This document shows positions 5,719 to 5,756 of a stretch of DNA of 5,756 bases, in pieces. Source of the stretch: Thermodesulfovibrionales bacterium (GTDB taxonomy: Bacteria > Nitrospirota > Thermodesulfovibrionia > Thermodesulfovibrionales > UBA1546); the NCBI GenBank assembly GCA_919901705.1, contig CAKKPR010000026.1, positions 1-5,756 of the forward strand, written 5' to 3'. A model generated the notes under the pieces. The model was not told the DNA's origin. It saw nothing but the letters and a program-made list of their open reading frames with translations, and ran no database searches. How positions within the stretch are numbered: the first letter of the stretch is position 1; the number at the start of each line of letters is the position of its first letter. The translations under genes and the position numbers were made by a program.

Positions 5719-5756
5719 TACATACATGAAAAAATCCTATTCTGCCGGGAGAAGAT

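Noticed and set aside
5543..5755. Minus-strand frame open from the right edge to TGA at 5543-5545 (71 codons), overlapping the mdh promoter and leader
   Set aside because: It has no good ribosome binding site, its composition is that of AT-rich intergenic DNA, and it runs through a near-consensus promoter and the leader stem; it resembles no family I know.
5702..5756. Plus-strand start of a coding frame (ATG at 5702 or 5726, reading MKKSYSAGRR from the second)
   Set aside because: No ribosome binding site and only 10-18 codons before the edge; too little to call a gene.

Overview
The window is an ordinary-looking bacterial chromosome segment in which all five recognisable genes lie on the minus strand. 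In transcription order (right to left) they are: an LDH-like malate dehydrogenase (mdh), an enlarged nucleoside diphosphate kinase (ndk-like), the Hsp100 unfoldase ClpC, a membrane-anchored TlpA/ResA-type thioredoxin, and a DUF4416-family protein whose C-terminus runs off the left edge. GC content is moderate by eye and intergenic stretches are AT-rich. The gene set (single ClpC with a UVR-type middle domain, LDH-like MDH, DUF4416, TlpA) would fit a Gram-negative anaerobe or microaerophile of the Nitrospirota or deltaproteobacterial type. That placement is a low-confidence inference; no rRNA or lineage-diagnostic gene is present.

Layout. Positions 5509-5756 hold the mdh control region: a near-consensus sigma-70 promoter (TTGACA, 17-bp spacer, TATAAA preceded by TG) and a leader of about 115 nt that starts with a stem-loop. 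mdh is at 4582-5508. A 103-bp gap with degenerate GTGTCAG repeats and an imperfect inverted repeat leads to the ndk-like gene (3738-4478), which has no visible promoter of its own and is probably read with mdh. Between ndk and clpC (3523-3737) lies a 142-bp palindromic element with perfect 12-bp ends (TAGTGTCCTGTC), best read as a MITE with TA target duplication. One end supplies the ndk stop codon, and the other end stops about 10 bp short of the clpC -35 box. clpC (1081-3522) has its own TTGACA-N17-TATCAT promoter and a perfect 7-bp inverted repeat at the predicted transcription start. tlpA (498-1034, TTG start) and the DUF4416 gene (<1-489) follow at 46 and 8 bp, so clpC-tlpA-DUF4416 probably form an operon.

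How they fit together. mdh and ndk are central metabolism (malate/oxaloacetate, NTP balancing). clpC and tlpA both belong to protein quality control, cytoplasmic unfolding and degradation versus extracytoplasmic thiol redox, which gives the clpC operon a loose stress or envelope-maintenance theme. No wholly new system is evident. The observations most worth following are the MITE that appears to have trimmed the ndk 3' end, the insert-bearing and C-terminally extended NDK, and the two structured promoter-proximal sites at clpC and mdh.
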